Part shown: positions 24,223-33,070 of the stretch, piece after piece | How positions within the stretch are numbered: the stretch's first letter is position 1 | How the letters are laid out: each line of letters opens with the position of its first letter | From: Aspidiotus rigidus | Lineage: Eukaryota > Arthropoda > Insecta > Hemiptera > Diaspididae | Direction of reading: 5' to 3' | Assembly (NCBI GenBank): GCA_035079385.1 | Contig: JAVHKY010000052.1 | Coordinates: forward strand, 12,028,001-12,092,000 | Length of the DNA: 64,000 nt | Position numbers and translations under genes: made by a program | The notes under the pieces: model-generated | The model's database searches: none | Seen by the model: only the letters and a program-made list of their open reading frames with translations | What the model was told of the DNA's origin: nothing

Positions 24223-24509
24223 ATGAAATAAAAATAAAAAATAAAATAAAATAAAAATTAAAAAATAAAATAAAATAAAATATAAATATATTTTTTTATA
24301 TGTCAGTGTGAGTCTAGAACTGTACCAAAAGGGGGACTGAATGAAAAAAAAAAAATATATCTAATAAGTCTAGAAGTGTACCGAAAGGGTGACTGAATAA
24401 ATAAATAAAAATAAATAAATCAATTAATTAATAAAAAAAATAAAATAGAAATAAAAATATATTATTTCAAACACCCAATGAGTCTAGAAGTGTACTGAAA
24501 GGGGGACTA
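23933..24509 (+). repeat. subterminal motif array, left side
   Basis: Six copies of TGTACCGAAAGGGGGACTG or one- to two-base variants start at about 23933, 24075, 24195, 24321, 24377 and 24491, often preceded by GAGTCTAGAA. Spacers are A/T-only runs, mostly about 100 bases. Copies 4 to 6 lie beyond the part shared with the right arm. Reiterated subterminal motifs usually bind a recombinase or replication protein. Confidence 0.85.
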
Positions 24510-24731
24510 CATGGAAAAAGATGTTTTTCTTTTTTTTTAGACCTACCTACCTCTATCAGTGAACCATGTTTACAGGACAAGCTTTCAAAAGCAAATGAAT
24601 ACTTTTTTCAGGATACACCTACTTATATACTTACCTACTTTTTGATGAAAATTATCAACTCTGATTTTATTAAAGGACAGTAATCTTCCAGTTTTCATGA
24701 CCTCTGTAAAAACCTACAACTCTTTATATAG
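24510..24731. other. short non-coding gap
   Basis: Between the last subterminal motif and the end of the leftward gene. No feature seen. Confidence 0.4.
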
Positions 24732-25085
24732 TCAATAATGTGATATAAACATGATTTTAGCTGTTGGGTGGTAACTCATTACATCCCATCTACCCCAAAA
24801 CTTGGCCTTAAAAAATAGATCTTGATCGTCGTCATCAATTGACATACATGTGTAGAGTATGGTTCTTTTTTTAATTTCTTGCAAAAGTTCTACAAAATAT
24901 TCTCTGTTTCTATAACTATATTTTATTAATTTTCTGTATTTTCTCGAGCTCACATTCTCTGAATCATAAAAGGTGAGCATATATTTATCATTTTCTGTCA
25001 TTCTTCCTAAAACACAACTAGCTTCTAATTTATCATCTATATAGAGAAGACAGAGATGTTTCCAAAACTCAAATCTTTTCCCCAT
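24732..25085 (-). CDS. orphan protein, 117 aa
   Basis: Open frame with ATG at 25085, at the left end of the polymerase element and pointing outward. The product is rich in aromatic and basic residues (KRFEFWKHLCLLYIDDKLEA, FYDSENVSSRKYRKLIKYSY) with an acidic IDDDDQD patch near residue 80. No signal peptide or membrane span. I do not recognise it. A single continuous frame in AT-rich DNA of this length, with sensible composition, supports a real gene. Confidence 0.55.
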   Translation of the reverse strand: MGKRFEFWKHLCLLYIDDKLEASCVLGRMTENDKYMLTFYDSENVSSRKYRKLIKYSYRNREYFVELLQEIKKRTILYTCMSIDDDDQDLFFKAKFWGRWDVMSYHPTAKIMFISHY

Positions 25086-25221
25086 GATGTTTTGATCAGA
25101 AATGACTAGATTTACTTCCTCCCTCTGATTATATTCAGAAAAATGTCCAGCTACATGAGTATAGGTCTACAGCTATACTTCTTTTCAATAACTCGACCCA
25201 TGATGAAGTGACCCAATGCAG

Positions 25222-25410
25222 CTAGAGTGTTTTACTTTTATAATGTTCTATTCGTTTTTTACGTTCTTCCAATTCTTCCCAATAAGTTTGTAATTTTTCT
25301 TTTTGTATTTCTCGTTCACGTTGTTCCTGTAATGAATTATATTTCCCAGAGCCTACCCTTTTGAACGAGCATTCTTCAATCTCTTCGTGTTTACGTTTTT
25401 TATTCTTCAT
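25222..25410 (-). CDS. small basic coiled-coil protein, 62 aa
   Basis: ATG at 25410. Begins MKNKKRKHEE, a likely nuclear localisation signal, and continues as a Glu/Lys/Arg/Gln-rich helix (LQEQREREIQKEKLQTYWEE) suited to a coiled coil. It lies 136 bases upstream of, and in the same direction as, the 117-codon frame, so the two could share a transcript. Function unknown. Confidence 0.5.
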   Translation of the reverse strand: MKNKKRKHEEIEECSFKRVGSGKYNSLQEQREREIQKEKLQTYWEELEERKKRIEHYKSKTL

Positions 25411-26024
25411 AATGTAAGTGCGAAAATAACGAGCAGAAACGATAGCCTATTTACATGTGTCGTGACGGAAAGAAATTGACATCGAAGCTTCCGAGAAGTG
25501 TGAAATACAGTTATGTAGGCTATTACGACTGAAGCCTATCGCATACCGACGAATGAGGGAAAAAAAACGCAGTTACTTATTGTCGGGAAACAGTATATTA
25601 GGTTATTACTTACGAGTATTTAGAATACATTTCAATTTATTACAATATGTACACTTTTTTTTTTTATAGTACATAAGTCTTTTGACAGTGATGTACAATT
25701 CATTGTACCGATCGCTGAAACAGAAGAAAAAAACATTGGAATGTAAAAAAAAGTATTCAGTTATAGAATGTGAACGCAATTCCACAACGCGACGAGTCGA
25801 CGACAGTTGATTCTCAGTAATTAACGCTACCTGCGACCATTCGATACACGTGCGGTGTCCAACAAAACTGTTTTGACAGTCGTGAAAATAATATTCGGAC
25901 AACGACGAATATATGAGACTCCGCCCACTCGACCAAAAAATTATAAATTGAATCGACGACTAATTATTTTCTCATTGTCTTTCGACAGCTCAGTCTACTT
26001 ACACACTGCACTGCACTGCGTACG
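25411..26024. other. divergent intergenic region with possible promoter
   Basis: Separates leftward and rightward genes of the element, so it should hold promoters for both. A TATA-like ATTATAAATT lies at about 25939-25948, with an initiator-like TCAGTC near 25990, upstream of the ATG at 26025. The open frame at 25606-25902 matches nothing. Confidence 0.4.
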
Positions 26025-27881
26025 ATGACACAAGCTTTCGTTTCCGCAATTAATAACAGTTCTTTTAAGAACTTAGGTGTGAAAGAATTGCGCGAGCAAG
26101 CTCGCGAAAATAGAATTAAATATTATTATAAGTTAAAAAAAATAGATTTAATTATAGCGTTAGAAAAAATTAACCCCAAAAAAATTAACTACTTAGTCGT
26201 AGAGAATAGTTTAGATTTAAGTACTAACAATTTAATTACTTTAAAACAGATCGCAGCCGGTTACGGCATCGCGAAATATTATAAATTTAGGAAATGTGAA
26301 CTCATCGCGGCGATTATCGACGCTGATTTAATTTTAGAAAATAATAATTTTCAAATCCCGTCCCCTATCGAACCCCTCCCATCTCCTAGAGCAATGGAAA
26401 TGTACTTAGGTATTCAAGAAGACAAGAAGGAAAAAACCGTACCAGTGTCCATTCCATGGGAGAAAATTCTCAACGTTCCTGAACAAAATGATGAAGAAGA
26501 AGAAGATAATCATTTCCAGAATATGGTGCACCAGCGTAAGAAGGACATCCTTTCAGATGACGATGAAAAAATTGTAAGTCCAAAACCGGAAAAAGTGGTA
26601 AGTCGAAGAAAGAAAACTATTTGTAAAAATAAGAAAAATAGACCTGAAAATGTAGTTCCTTCTTCCCTTTTTAAATTAGGTTCTCGTACAGATGTAAAAT
26701 GTAGTGTCGGTGATAAAAAACTATATGAATTAGAAAATATTTCCCCCCTTGTTTCAAAAAATAGTGATAATAACGACGATATATTCGAACAGCTCTTATG
26801 TACACGAAAAAGAACTGCTCCTCTCCCTCTCGCGAAATATTTCCCGAAAAAATTAGAGGAGAAAAATATATTAGAACAAGATCTATTTCTCTCATCATCA
26901 GATGATGAAGAGGACGAACCTGTAAATATTTTAAACGATGATCTATTTTTAAGCGATGATGAACAGGACGAACCTGTAAATATTTTAAACAATGATGATC
27001 CAGAATGGGACGAATTAGAGGTTAGGATGGATAATTTTTTAAGTTGTGGTAAAAATATGCCTGTGTACGTGTCGGATGAAGAGCTCGAAAAATTGTCAGA
27101 GGACCCATGTTACGTGAATAGTGAAAATTTTATTATTGACGATGAGGAAAATACGAATTTCATTTTGGAACAAGACCTGGCTTGGAATGAGCAAATGTTA
27201 AGACAAGAAAATATTTTAAATAATAATATTTTAGATTTATTTGATCCTGACGCTGCGGCCGCGGCATTATTTTCTAATACTAATGAACTCGTAAACAATT
27301 TAGATAATTATTTACTTATTGATAGTGACTTGAACAATTTACTTACTAAGGAGGTAGTGCAAAATTTTATGAGTGAAGAGAATCTAATTAATGACGAAAT
27401 ATTAGAAGATTTTGAAAATGATAGTTTTCAGATCCCAGTCTGCGAAAATTTTATGAGCGACTTGAACAATTTACTTACTAACGAGGTAGTGCAAAATTTT
27501 ATGAGTGAAGACAATCTAATTAATGATGAAATATTAGAAGATTTTGAAAATGATAGTTTTCAGATCCCAGTCTGCGAAAATGTGAATAATTTTAACGATT
27601 TAACAACTGACGAAAACATGAATGGTGTGCACATGGAAGTTACACTTCCTGATACAGGATATACGTTCTCTTCCTATTTCCCCAATTTAAACCTAGCAGA
27701 ATTCAAGCAAAAATGCGCGATGTTTTGGAATGAGGCGAATATCGAGACGAGAAATGGTTTATGGATTAACTTGGCGAGATTCGACAAAAAGAAGAAAGAA
27801 ATGGAAAAAAAGTTGAAACCTTTTTTAGACTCAAAATTTCGTAAACAGATGTATAAGAGTACAGGTTTCAAAAAAAAGTGA
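26025..27881 (+). CDS. large acidic protein with SAP/Rho-N-like helices, 618 aa
   Basis: N-terminal residues 15-45 (LGVKELREQARENRIKYYYK) and 73-97 (LKQIAAGYGIAKYYKFRKCE) look like two helix-extended-helix modules of the SAP/Rho-N kind, which bind nucleic acid. The middle is strongly acidic with two copies of DDEEDEPVNIL-like repeats near residues 293-320. Residues 435-475 are repeated almost exactly at 478-520 (DLNNLLT...EVVQNFMSE...). The C-terminus is basic. The TGA overlaps the beginning of the polymerase frame, so this may be the N-terminal part of a polymerase polyprotein, or could supply the terminal protein used for priming. Neither role can be shown from the sequence. Confidence 0.7.
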   Translation: MTQAFVSAINNSSFKNLGVKELREQARENRIKYYYKLKKIDLIIALEKINPKKINYLVVENSLDLSTNNLITLKQIAAGYGIAKYYKFRKCELIAAIIDADLILENNNFQIPSPIEPLPSPRAMEMYLGIQEDKKEKTVPVSIPWEKILNVPEQNDEEEEDNHFQNMVHQRKKDILSDDDEKIVSPKPEKVVSRRKKTICKNKKNRPENVVPSSLFKLGSRTDVKCSVGDKKLYELENISPLVSKNSDNNDDIFEQLLCTRKRTAPLPLAKYFPKKLEEKNILEQDLFLSSSDDEEDEPVNILNDDLFLSDDEQDEPVNILNNDDPEWDELEVRMDNFLSCGKNMPVYVSDEELEKLSEDPCYVNSENFIIDDEENTNFILEQDLAWNEQMLRQENILNNNILDLFDPDAAAAALFSNTNELVNNLDNYLLIDSDLNNLLTKEVVQNFMSEENLINDEILEDFENDSFQIPVCENFMSDLNNLLTNEVVQNFMSEDNLINDEILEDFENDSFQIPVCENVNNFNDLTTDENMNGVHMEVTLPDTGYTFSSYFPNLNLAEFKQKCAMFWNEANIETRNGLWINLARFDKKKKEMEKKLKPFLDSKFRKQMYKSTGFKKK

Positions 27882-30800
27882 GATTTTCCGAACAAAATAG
27901 CGTACATTTCTTAGACTCTAGAGAAGAAAGTTTTGACTCAGTAAGAAGCTTCAATTTTCGTGATCACATGAGAATGAAACGTAGAATTAAAGAGTTGAAA
28001 ACAGTGATCGATCCCGTTTTAGACAATGTTCATCGAGAAAAAATTTATAATGAACGTTTTAATCGAATATATTACGGCGGAGGTGGTCTTAACTCGTATA
28101 TTAAAATTATAGAATTACCCGGTACTACTAGTCATGTAAAATTCGGTACCCGTGAAAAACGTTTTCAAATAACTTTGAAGAAAAATATACCACGTATAAC
28201 AGAAGGTAACATTGTTCGAGCATGTATGAATGAATTGTTCAGATACGCGAAAAGCTCAACAAGTTGGGAAGAGGGTGACAAAATCAATCTTTGCATCCAA
28301 AATTCAAAATTTACTCGGGGTTATATTTCCACGGGAATTCTGTCTTCCTTTGATGATATTCTCGACAAATTGAGCGAAAAACTTATACAAATTTTAGAAT
28401 CTGACGACGCGGTTGACCTCTTGGATTGTATTTTCCACTTTCAATTTATTTCTATGCCCAAGGGATCATCGAATGCGCGTAAAATAATTAATTTAAGTAA
28501 AGACAAACGTACAAAAAAATGTATAATACAGATAAGAAACTCGGACTCATTATGTTGTCCACCACGTGCTATACTGGTGGGATTAACTTATTATACGAAT
28601 GTAATCTTGGGTAGGGAATTAACTTCTAGTCAGATTAAAATGGTTCGCATAGGTCGAAGACTTCAAACTGAGCTCGCGGAAGAGCTATGTTCTAGATTAG
28701 ATGATTATAACGAGCAAGGGTTCACACTTGAAGATATTCGTAATGTAGAAGAATTACTCGATATTCAAATTAAAGTTGTTTGCGCTGAAAGTCTGAATAA
28801 AGTAATTTACGATGGCGCTCGCGAACAGGATATAAAAATATATTTGTACAAAAACGGTAATCATTTCGATTGTATATCATCAATGACGGCTTTTTTCGGT
28901 GAGTCATTCTTTTGTCACAGATGCAACACCCCGTATCATAAAAAAAATAAACATAACTGTAAAAAAAGGAAGCCAGTATGTGCACTTTGTATGAAGGAGG
29001 TGCACGATATCTCCACTAAAAATAAGATTTTCTGTCACGATTGTAATCGGTATTGTTTTAATGAAGAATGCTACAAAGAGCATCAGACTAGTGTTTGCTT
29101 AGTTTCTTTTAAATGTAAAAAATGTGCCAAGATTTGTACTCGAAATGAGAAGCATAACTGTGGTATGGAAAAATGTTTCAACTGTAAGGAGACTGTAGAA
29201 ATCTCTAGTCACAAATGTTATATGTTGAGAAAACCCGCAAAAGGAGGCCGCTGCAAGTTTGGTTGTACAAAATGTGCGCCAGCTAAATATATTGAAGTTG
29301 AAGAGGAAACCGTAAGAGATGTGAGTGAACACGTGTGCGTAGATAATGAAAATATAGAAAAAAATGTAAAACAAAATTATAAAAAATTAATTTTAAAAAA
29401 TCATCCTGATAAAGGAGGTAGGCATGAAACGTGTATAAAATTGAATGCGGCCTATGACGAGGCGAAAGAGGTTATAAAAAAGACTCTATCTTATCAAACT
29501 TTTCACGAGCATGAGGAAACATTTAGAATTTTAGGAATTGAATGTGATAATTACAAGGGACCGAGAATTGAAATAAGGAAAAGAAAAATTCAACTCCCGC
29601 AGAGGGAAAATAAAAAATGTACGTACACCGAAAAATACATCTTCTTTGATTACAAATGTCAACAGGAAACAGGTACTCATATTCCTAATCTAATAATTGC
29701 TCACGATTTTGAGGGGAACAAGTATATTTTTAAGACGAATGATGAATTTTGCTCGTGGTTAATTTCTGATAATCATAGAGGTTATACAGCCATTGCGCAC
29801 TATGCCAAAGGTTATGATAGTCAATTTATTATACAGTACTGCGTTCAAAATACTATAAAACCATATACAATTTATAATGGAACCAAATTGATGCTTCTAG
29901 AAGTCCCCAATTTACGTTCAAAAATTATCGATAGTTTTAATTTCATCGCCACTCCTCTGTCTACGTTTCCCAAAACTTTTGGTTTAAACGAGCTTAAAAA
30001 AGGTTATTTCCCTCACTATTTCAACACTAAAGAAAATATAAATTATATCGGTCCTCTTCCTAATAAAAAATACTACGGTTACGCTACCATGAAATCAGAG
30101 GCCAGGAAAGCTTTTCTAGAATGGTATGTAGAAAAAATACGTAAAAATTATATTTTCAACCTTAAAAAAGAATTAATCGACTATTGTAATTCCGACGTAG
30201 ACATTTTAAGACGTTCGTGTTTGAAACTACGAGAAGAATTTTTAGAAATAGCAAATATCGATATCTTTCAATATATAACTCTTCCTTCTGTTTGTATGGC
30301 TATTTTTAGATCGAAATATTTGAAAGCTAATACGATAGGTGTTTTTAACGAAGATTTCAAAGATCAATACTCAAAATCCTCAATTGCGTGGTTAAAATCT
30401 TTTGAAAATGAACATATTCAACACGCTTTGAATGGTGGGGAGGTGAACATTTGTGGTTTTAAAGTGGATGGTTTTGATTCGACAACAAACACAGTCTACC
30501 AATACCATGGGTGTTTCTGGCACGGATGTCTAGCATGTTACGACGAAGAAACTCTAAATAATGTCAAAAAAGAAAGGATGGGTGACCTACTCAAAAAGAC
30601 TAATGAACGTACCAAAGAAATTCAACTTGCTGGTTATAATTTAGTAGAAATTTGGGAATGTGAATGGAGAAAATCTCAACTGTATAGAAAATTTAAGAAC
30701 AGTTTTAATTTTGTAGAACCTCTGAACCCGAGGGATGCGTACTTTGGTGGACGAACTGAAGTAATTAAATTGAAAGCTAATTCAGATGAGAGTAAAAAGG

Positions 30801-32035
30801 TTAAATTCTACGACATTTGCTCGTTGTACCCCTCCGTCCTTTTTTTGGAAAAATTTCCACTTGGTCATAAAACTAAGATCTTTAATCCTGACATATATGA
30901 TAAGAATTGGTTTGGTCTGGTGAAATGTAAAATCTTGCCTCCTCAAAATTTGTATATTCCCACATTACCAGCTAAGATTAAAATGAATAAGTCTGAAAAA
31001 TTGGTTTTTGCTCTGTGTAGAATGTGCGCCGAAACACAGTCTCGTAAATGTATTCATTCTGTTGAGAAACGCGCCTTTGTAGGTACTTGGACAACTGAAG
31101 AGATGAATGTAGCAATATCTGAGGGATATAAAATTCTAGAGATTTACGAAGTATGGCACTTTGAAAGTTGTACCAATATTTTCAAGGCTTATATTCAAGA
31201 ATTTATGAAAATAAAATTAGAATCTAGTCCTCATTCTTATTCGTCAAATGAAGCCTATATGGATGATGTAGAAAAGAGACAAGGTATAAAATTGAATTTA
31301 GCCAATATAAAACCTAATCCTGTGAGAAGAACATTAGCAAAACTTGCCATGAATTCGTTGTACGGAAAATTTGGTCAACGTAATAATATGTCGCAAAATG
31401 AATTTGTTACCGATGTTGCCAGATTTTACGAACTTTTACTCGATACTAGATTAACCGACGTAAATTTGATTTTCATTAACGATAATATGGTACAAATTAC
31501 CTACAAGTTCAAAGAATATTACGTTAAAAATAACTACAATACAAACATTCTCCTCGCCCTTTTTACCACAAGTCACGCACGTCTCAGACTATATGAAACA
31601 ATTTCCAAGTTGGGAGGGGCTGCCATCTATATGGACACGGATTCTATTATGTATTACGACGACGGATTAAATAGTATTCCATCGGGTGATCTTCTTGGGG
31701 AATGGACTGATGAGTTGGATGGTGGACATATTACAAAAATGCTAGCTTCAGGTCCAAAATCCTATTATTATAAAACTAATAAAAATAAAGACTGTACAAA
31801 AATAAAAGGTTTCACTCTTCACCATAAAAATGCTGAGAAATTAAATGCGGAAGCTTTGGAGAAGTTAATTGACAGGGAAATTGACCATATAAAGGTGACT
31901 AATAATCGGATATTTAGGAATAAAGAAACCAAACAACTTGTGAATAAAGATGAGACAAAAACTCTTTCTTTCAATTTTGATAAACGTATTATTGTAGAAA
32001 ATTACAACACTGTACCTTACGGTTATAAGGGTTAG
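27878..32035 (+). CDS. polB: protein-primed family B DNA polymerase with J-domain insert
   Basis: The frame spans 1385 codons and opens at GTG 27878; the first ATG is near 27967. A CCPPRAILVGL segment lies near residue 226. A Cys/His-rich region (344-468) has many CxxC pairs. A J-like segment (about 493-532, NYKKLILKNHPDKGG...LNAAYDEAKEV) comes next. Exonuclease motifs follow: FFDYK (591), AHYAKGYD (642) and YCNSDVD (769). Then come a CFWHGCLAC insert (about 880), polymerase motif A DICSLYPS (979), motif B KLAMNSLYG (1155) and motif C MDTDS (1253). Polymerase residues are intact, but Exo I has Lys for Glu and Exo II has Tyr for Asn. This organisation matches Polinton- and bidnavirus-type enzymes, which replicate linear DNA from a protein primer. 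The J-like segment sets it apart. Confidence 0.93.
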   Translation: MRFSEQNSVHFLDSREESFDSVRSFNFRDHMRMKRRIKELKTVIDPVLDNVHREKIYNERFNRIYYGGGGLNSYIKIIELPGTTSHVKFGTREKRFQITLKKNIPRITEGNIVRACMNELFRYAKSSTSWEEGDKINLCIQNSKFTRGYISTGILSSFDDILDKLSEKLIQILESDDAVDLLDCIFHFQFISMPKGSSNARKIINLSKDKRTKKCIIQIRNSDSLCCPPRAILVGLTYYTNVILGRELTSSQIKMVRIGRRLQTELAEELCSRLDDYNEQGFTLEDIRNVEELLDIQIKVVCAESLNKVIYDGAREQDIKIYLYKNGNHFDCISSMTAFFGESFFCHRCNTPYHKKNKHNCKKRKPVCALCMKEVHDISTKNKIFCHDCNRYCFNEECYKEHQTSVCLVSFKCKKCAKICTRNEKHNCGMEKCFNCKETVEISSHKCYMLRKPAKGGRCKFGCTKCAPAKYIEVEEETVRDVSEHVCVDNENIEKNVKQNYKKLILKNHPDKGGRHETCIKLNAAYDEAKEVIKKTLSYQTFHEHEETFRILGIECDNYKGPRIEIRKRKIQLPQRENKKCTYTEKYIFFDYKCQQETGTHIPNLIIAHDFEGNKYIFKTNDEFCSWLISDNHRGYTAIAHYAKGYDSQFIIQYCVQNTIKPYTIYNGTKLMLLEVPNLRSKIIDSFNFIATPLSTFPKTFGLNELKKGYFPHYFNTKENINYIGPLPNKKYYGYATMKSEARKAFLEWYVEKIRKNYIFNLKKELIDYCNSDVDILRRSCLKLREEFLEIANIDIFQYITLPSVCMAIFRSKYLKANTIGVFNEDFKDQYSKSSIAWLKSFENEHIQHALNGGEVNICGFKVDGFDSTTNTVYQYHGCFWHGCLACYDEETLNNVKKERMGDLLKKTNERTKEIQLAGYNLVEIWECEWRKSQLYRKFKNSFNFVEPLNPRDAYFGGRTEVIKLKANSDESKKVKFYDICSLYPSVLFLEKFPLGHKTKIFNPDIYDKNWFGLVKCKILPPQNLYIPTLPAKIKMNKSEKLVFALCRMCAETQSRKCIHSVEKRAFVGTWTTEEMNVAISEGYKILEIYEVWHFESCTNIFKAYIQEFMKIKLESSPHSYSSNEAYMDDVEKRQGIKLNLANIKPNPVRRTLAKLAMNSLYGKFGQRNNMSQNEFVTDVARFYELLLDTRLTDVNLIFINDNMVQITYKFKEYYVKNNYNTNILLALFTTSHARLRLYETISKLGGAAIYMDTDSIMYYDDGLNSIPSGDLLGEWTDELDGGHITKMLASGPKSYYYKTNKNKDCTKIKGFTLHHKNAEKLNAEALEKLIDREIDHIKVTNNRIFRNKETKQLVNKDETKTLSFNFDKRIIVENYNTVPYGYKG

Positions 32036-32071
32036 TATAAATAATGGGTGTATTAAACAAGAAAAAACTGA

Positions 32072-32497
32072 ATGATGGACAAAGTGAAAAAACCTCTCGT
32101 CTGTTTCGATGATTTACAAAGAGACGTGATACATACAATTCAAAATAAAAAATATACGGGAGCTTACTGCACCCTCGAGTTGGAAAACGTGAGAATTAAA
32201 GTACCTATACATAGAATTTCTTTACAGAGAGATTTTGTTCGATTTACTGGTCGAGAAATTGAATTTTTACGTCCCAATTATATGTACTGTTTCTGTGAGA
32301 AAAATTGTACAGAGTGTAAATGTACCGATAGTTTAACGTACGAATTTAAACCATGTAGATGTGTATATAAGATTTATAATTTTGCAAAATTTGTAGAGCG
32401 AGTTGATAAATTATTAGATAATCCTAATATTTGGTGCCGAGAGTGTCGAAACTATAGTTGGTATTGGGACTTTGAACATATAGAGTGTGGTGTATAA
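32072..32497 (+). CDS. cysteine-rich protein, 141 aa
   Basis: ATG at 32072, 36 bases after the polymerase stop. Its C-terminal half contains YCFCEKNCTECKCTD...CRCVYKIY and a final CRECR, suggesting a metal-binding fold. The same CFCE-NC-EC-C signature recurs in the protein at 36530-37144, so the two are paralogues within the element. The stop TAA shares its last base with the ATG of the TBP gene (TAATG), a configuration compatible with termination-reinitiation. Function unknown; a zinc-binding regulator is possible. Confidence 0.7.
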   Translation: MMDKVKKPLVCFDDLQRDVIHTIQNKKYTGAYCTLELENVRIKVPIHRISLQRDFVRFTGREIEFLRPNYMYCFCEKNCTECKCTDSLTYEFKPCRCVYKIYNFAKFVERVDKLLDNPNIWCRECRNYSWYWDFEHIECGV

Positions 32498-33030
32498 TGG
32501 AAATTCAGAATATAATGTGCACTTTTGACCTAGGTTGTCGACTAAATTTAGCTTACATTGCCGAGCACTGTCCAACTGTAAAATATAATCCTGAGAAATT
32601 TAATCCGGTAATAATACGTACAAAAGAACCAAAGAGTACCGCTTTGATTTTTACCTCGGGAAAAGTAGTTGTGACTGGTACTAAAAATGAGGAAAGTTCA
32701 GAGATTGCTGCATATAGTTATGCGTGTAAGATACGCGAACTTGGTTTTCCTAAGTGTCGTTTCCTAAATTTTAGAATAACAAACATCGTCGCTAGTGGTC
32801 GGCTACCTTTTCGACCACCTTTATTTAATAAAGATTTTTTACCGCACGAAAAAATGAAATTTGTACAGTATGAGCCCGAATTATTTCCAGGTTTAATTTA
32901 TCGAAGTGATGTAACCATAATAGTTTTTCGATCGGGTAAAGTGAACATAACAAATGCGAAAACGAGACAACAAATTTTCGATGCTTTCGAAGAATTCAAA
33001 AAGAGTATAAATAGAAATGCCGAGAGGTAA
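32497..33030 (+). CDS. tbp-like: TATA-binding protein homologue, 177 aa
   Basis: Starts at the ATG in TAATG (an upstream in-frame ATG at 32485 lies inside the previous gene). The protein is essentially the two-repeat TBP saddle without an N-terminal tail. Repeat 1: QNIMCTFDLGCRLNL, YNPEKFNPVIIRTKEP, ALIFTSGKVVVTG. Repeat 2: FRITNIVASGRLPF, YEPELFPGLIYR, IIVFRSGKVNIT. The four phenylalanines that kink TATA DNA in TBP (KF and LIF in repeat 1, LF and VF in repeat 2) are all present. TBP recruits RNA polymerases to promoters. A mobile-element copy would be expected to direct transcription of the element, for which TATA boxes exist at 35801 and 36469. It was probably captured from a eukaryotic host long ago, since it is clearly divergent. 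Confidence 0.93.
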   Translation: MEIQNIMCTFDLGCRLNLAYIAEHCPTVKYNPEKFNPVIIRTKEPKSTALIFTSGKVVVTGTKNEESSEIAAYSYACKIRELGFPKCRFLNFRITNIVASGRLPFRPPLFNKDFLPHEKMKFVQYEPELFPGLIYRSDVTIIVFRSGKVNITNAKTRQQIFDAFEEFKKSINRNAER

Positions 33031-33070
33031 CATTCTCATTGTTATTCAGACTGTCAAACTGTGAAGAGCA

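Noticed and set aside
23933..24509. Possible CRISPR-like array of repeats and spacers
   Set aside because: Spacers are A/T-only and irregular, the organism is eukaryotic, and the same motif occurs inverted at the other end of the element, as expected for subterminal repeats.
26510..26992. 160-codon minus-strand frame
   Set aside because: Antisense shadow of the acidic 618-aa gene; Ser/Phe-rich composition results from reverse-reading GAT/GAA codons.
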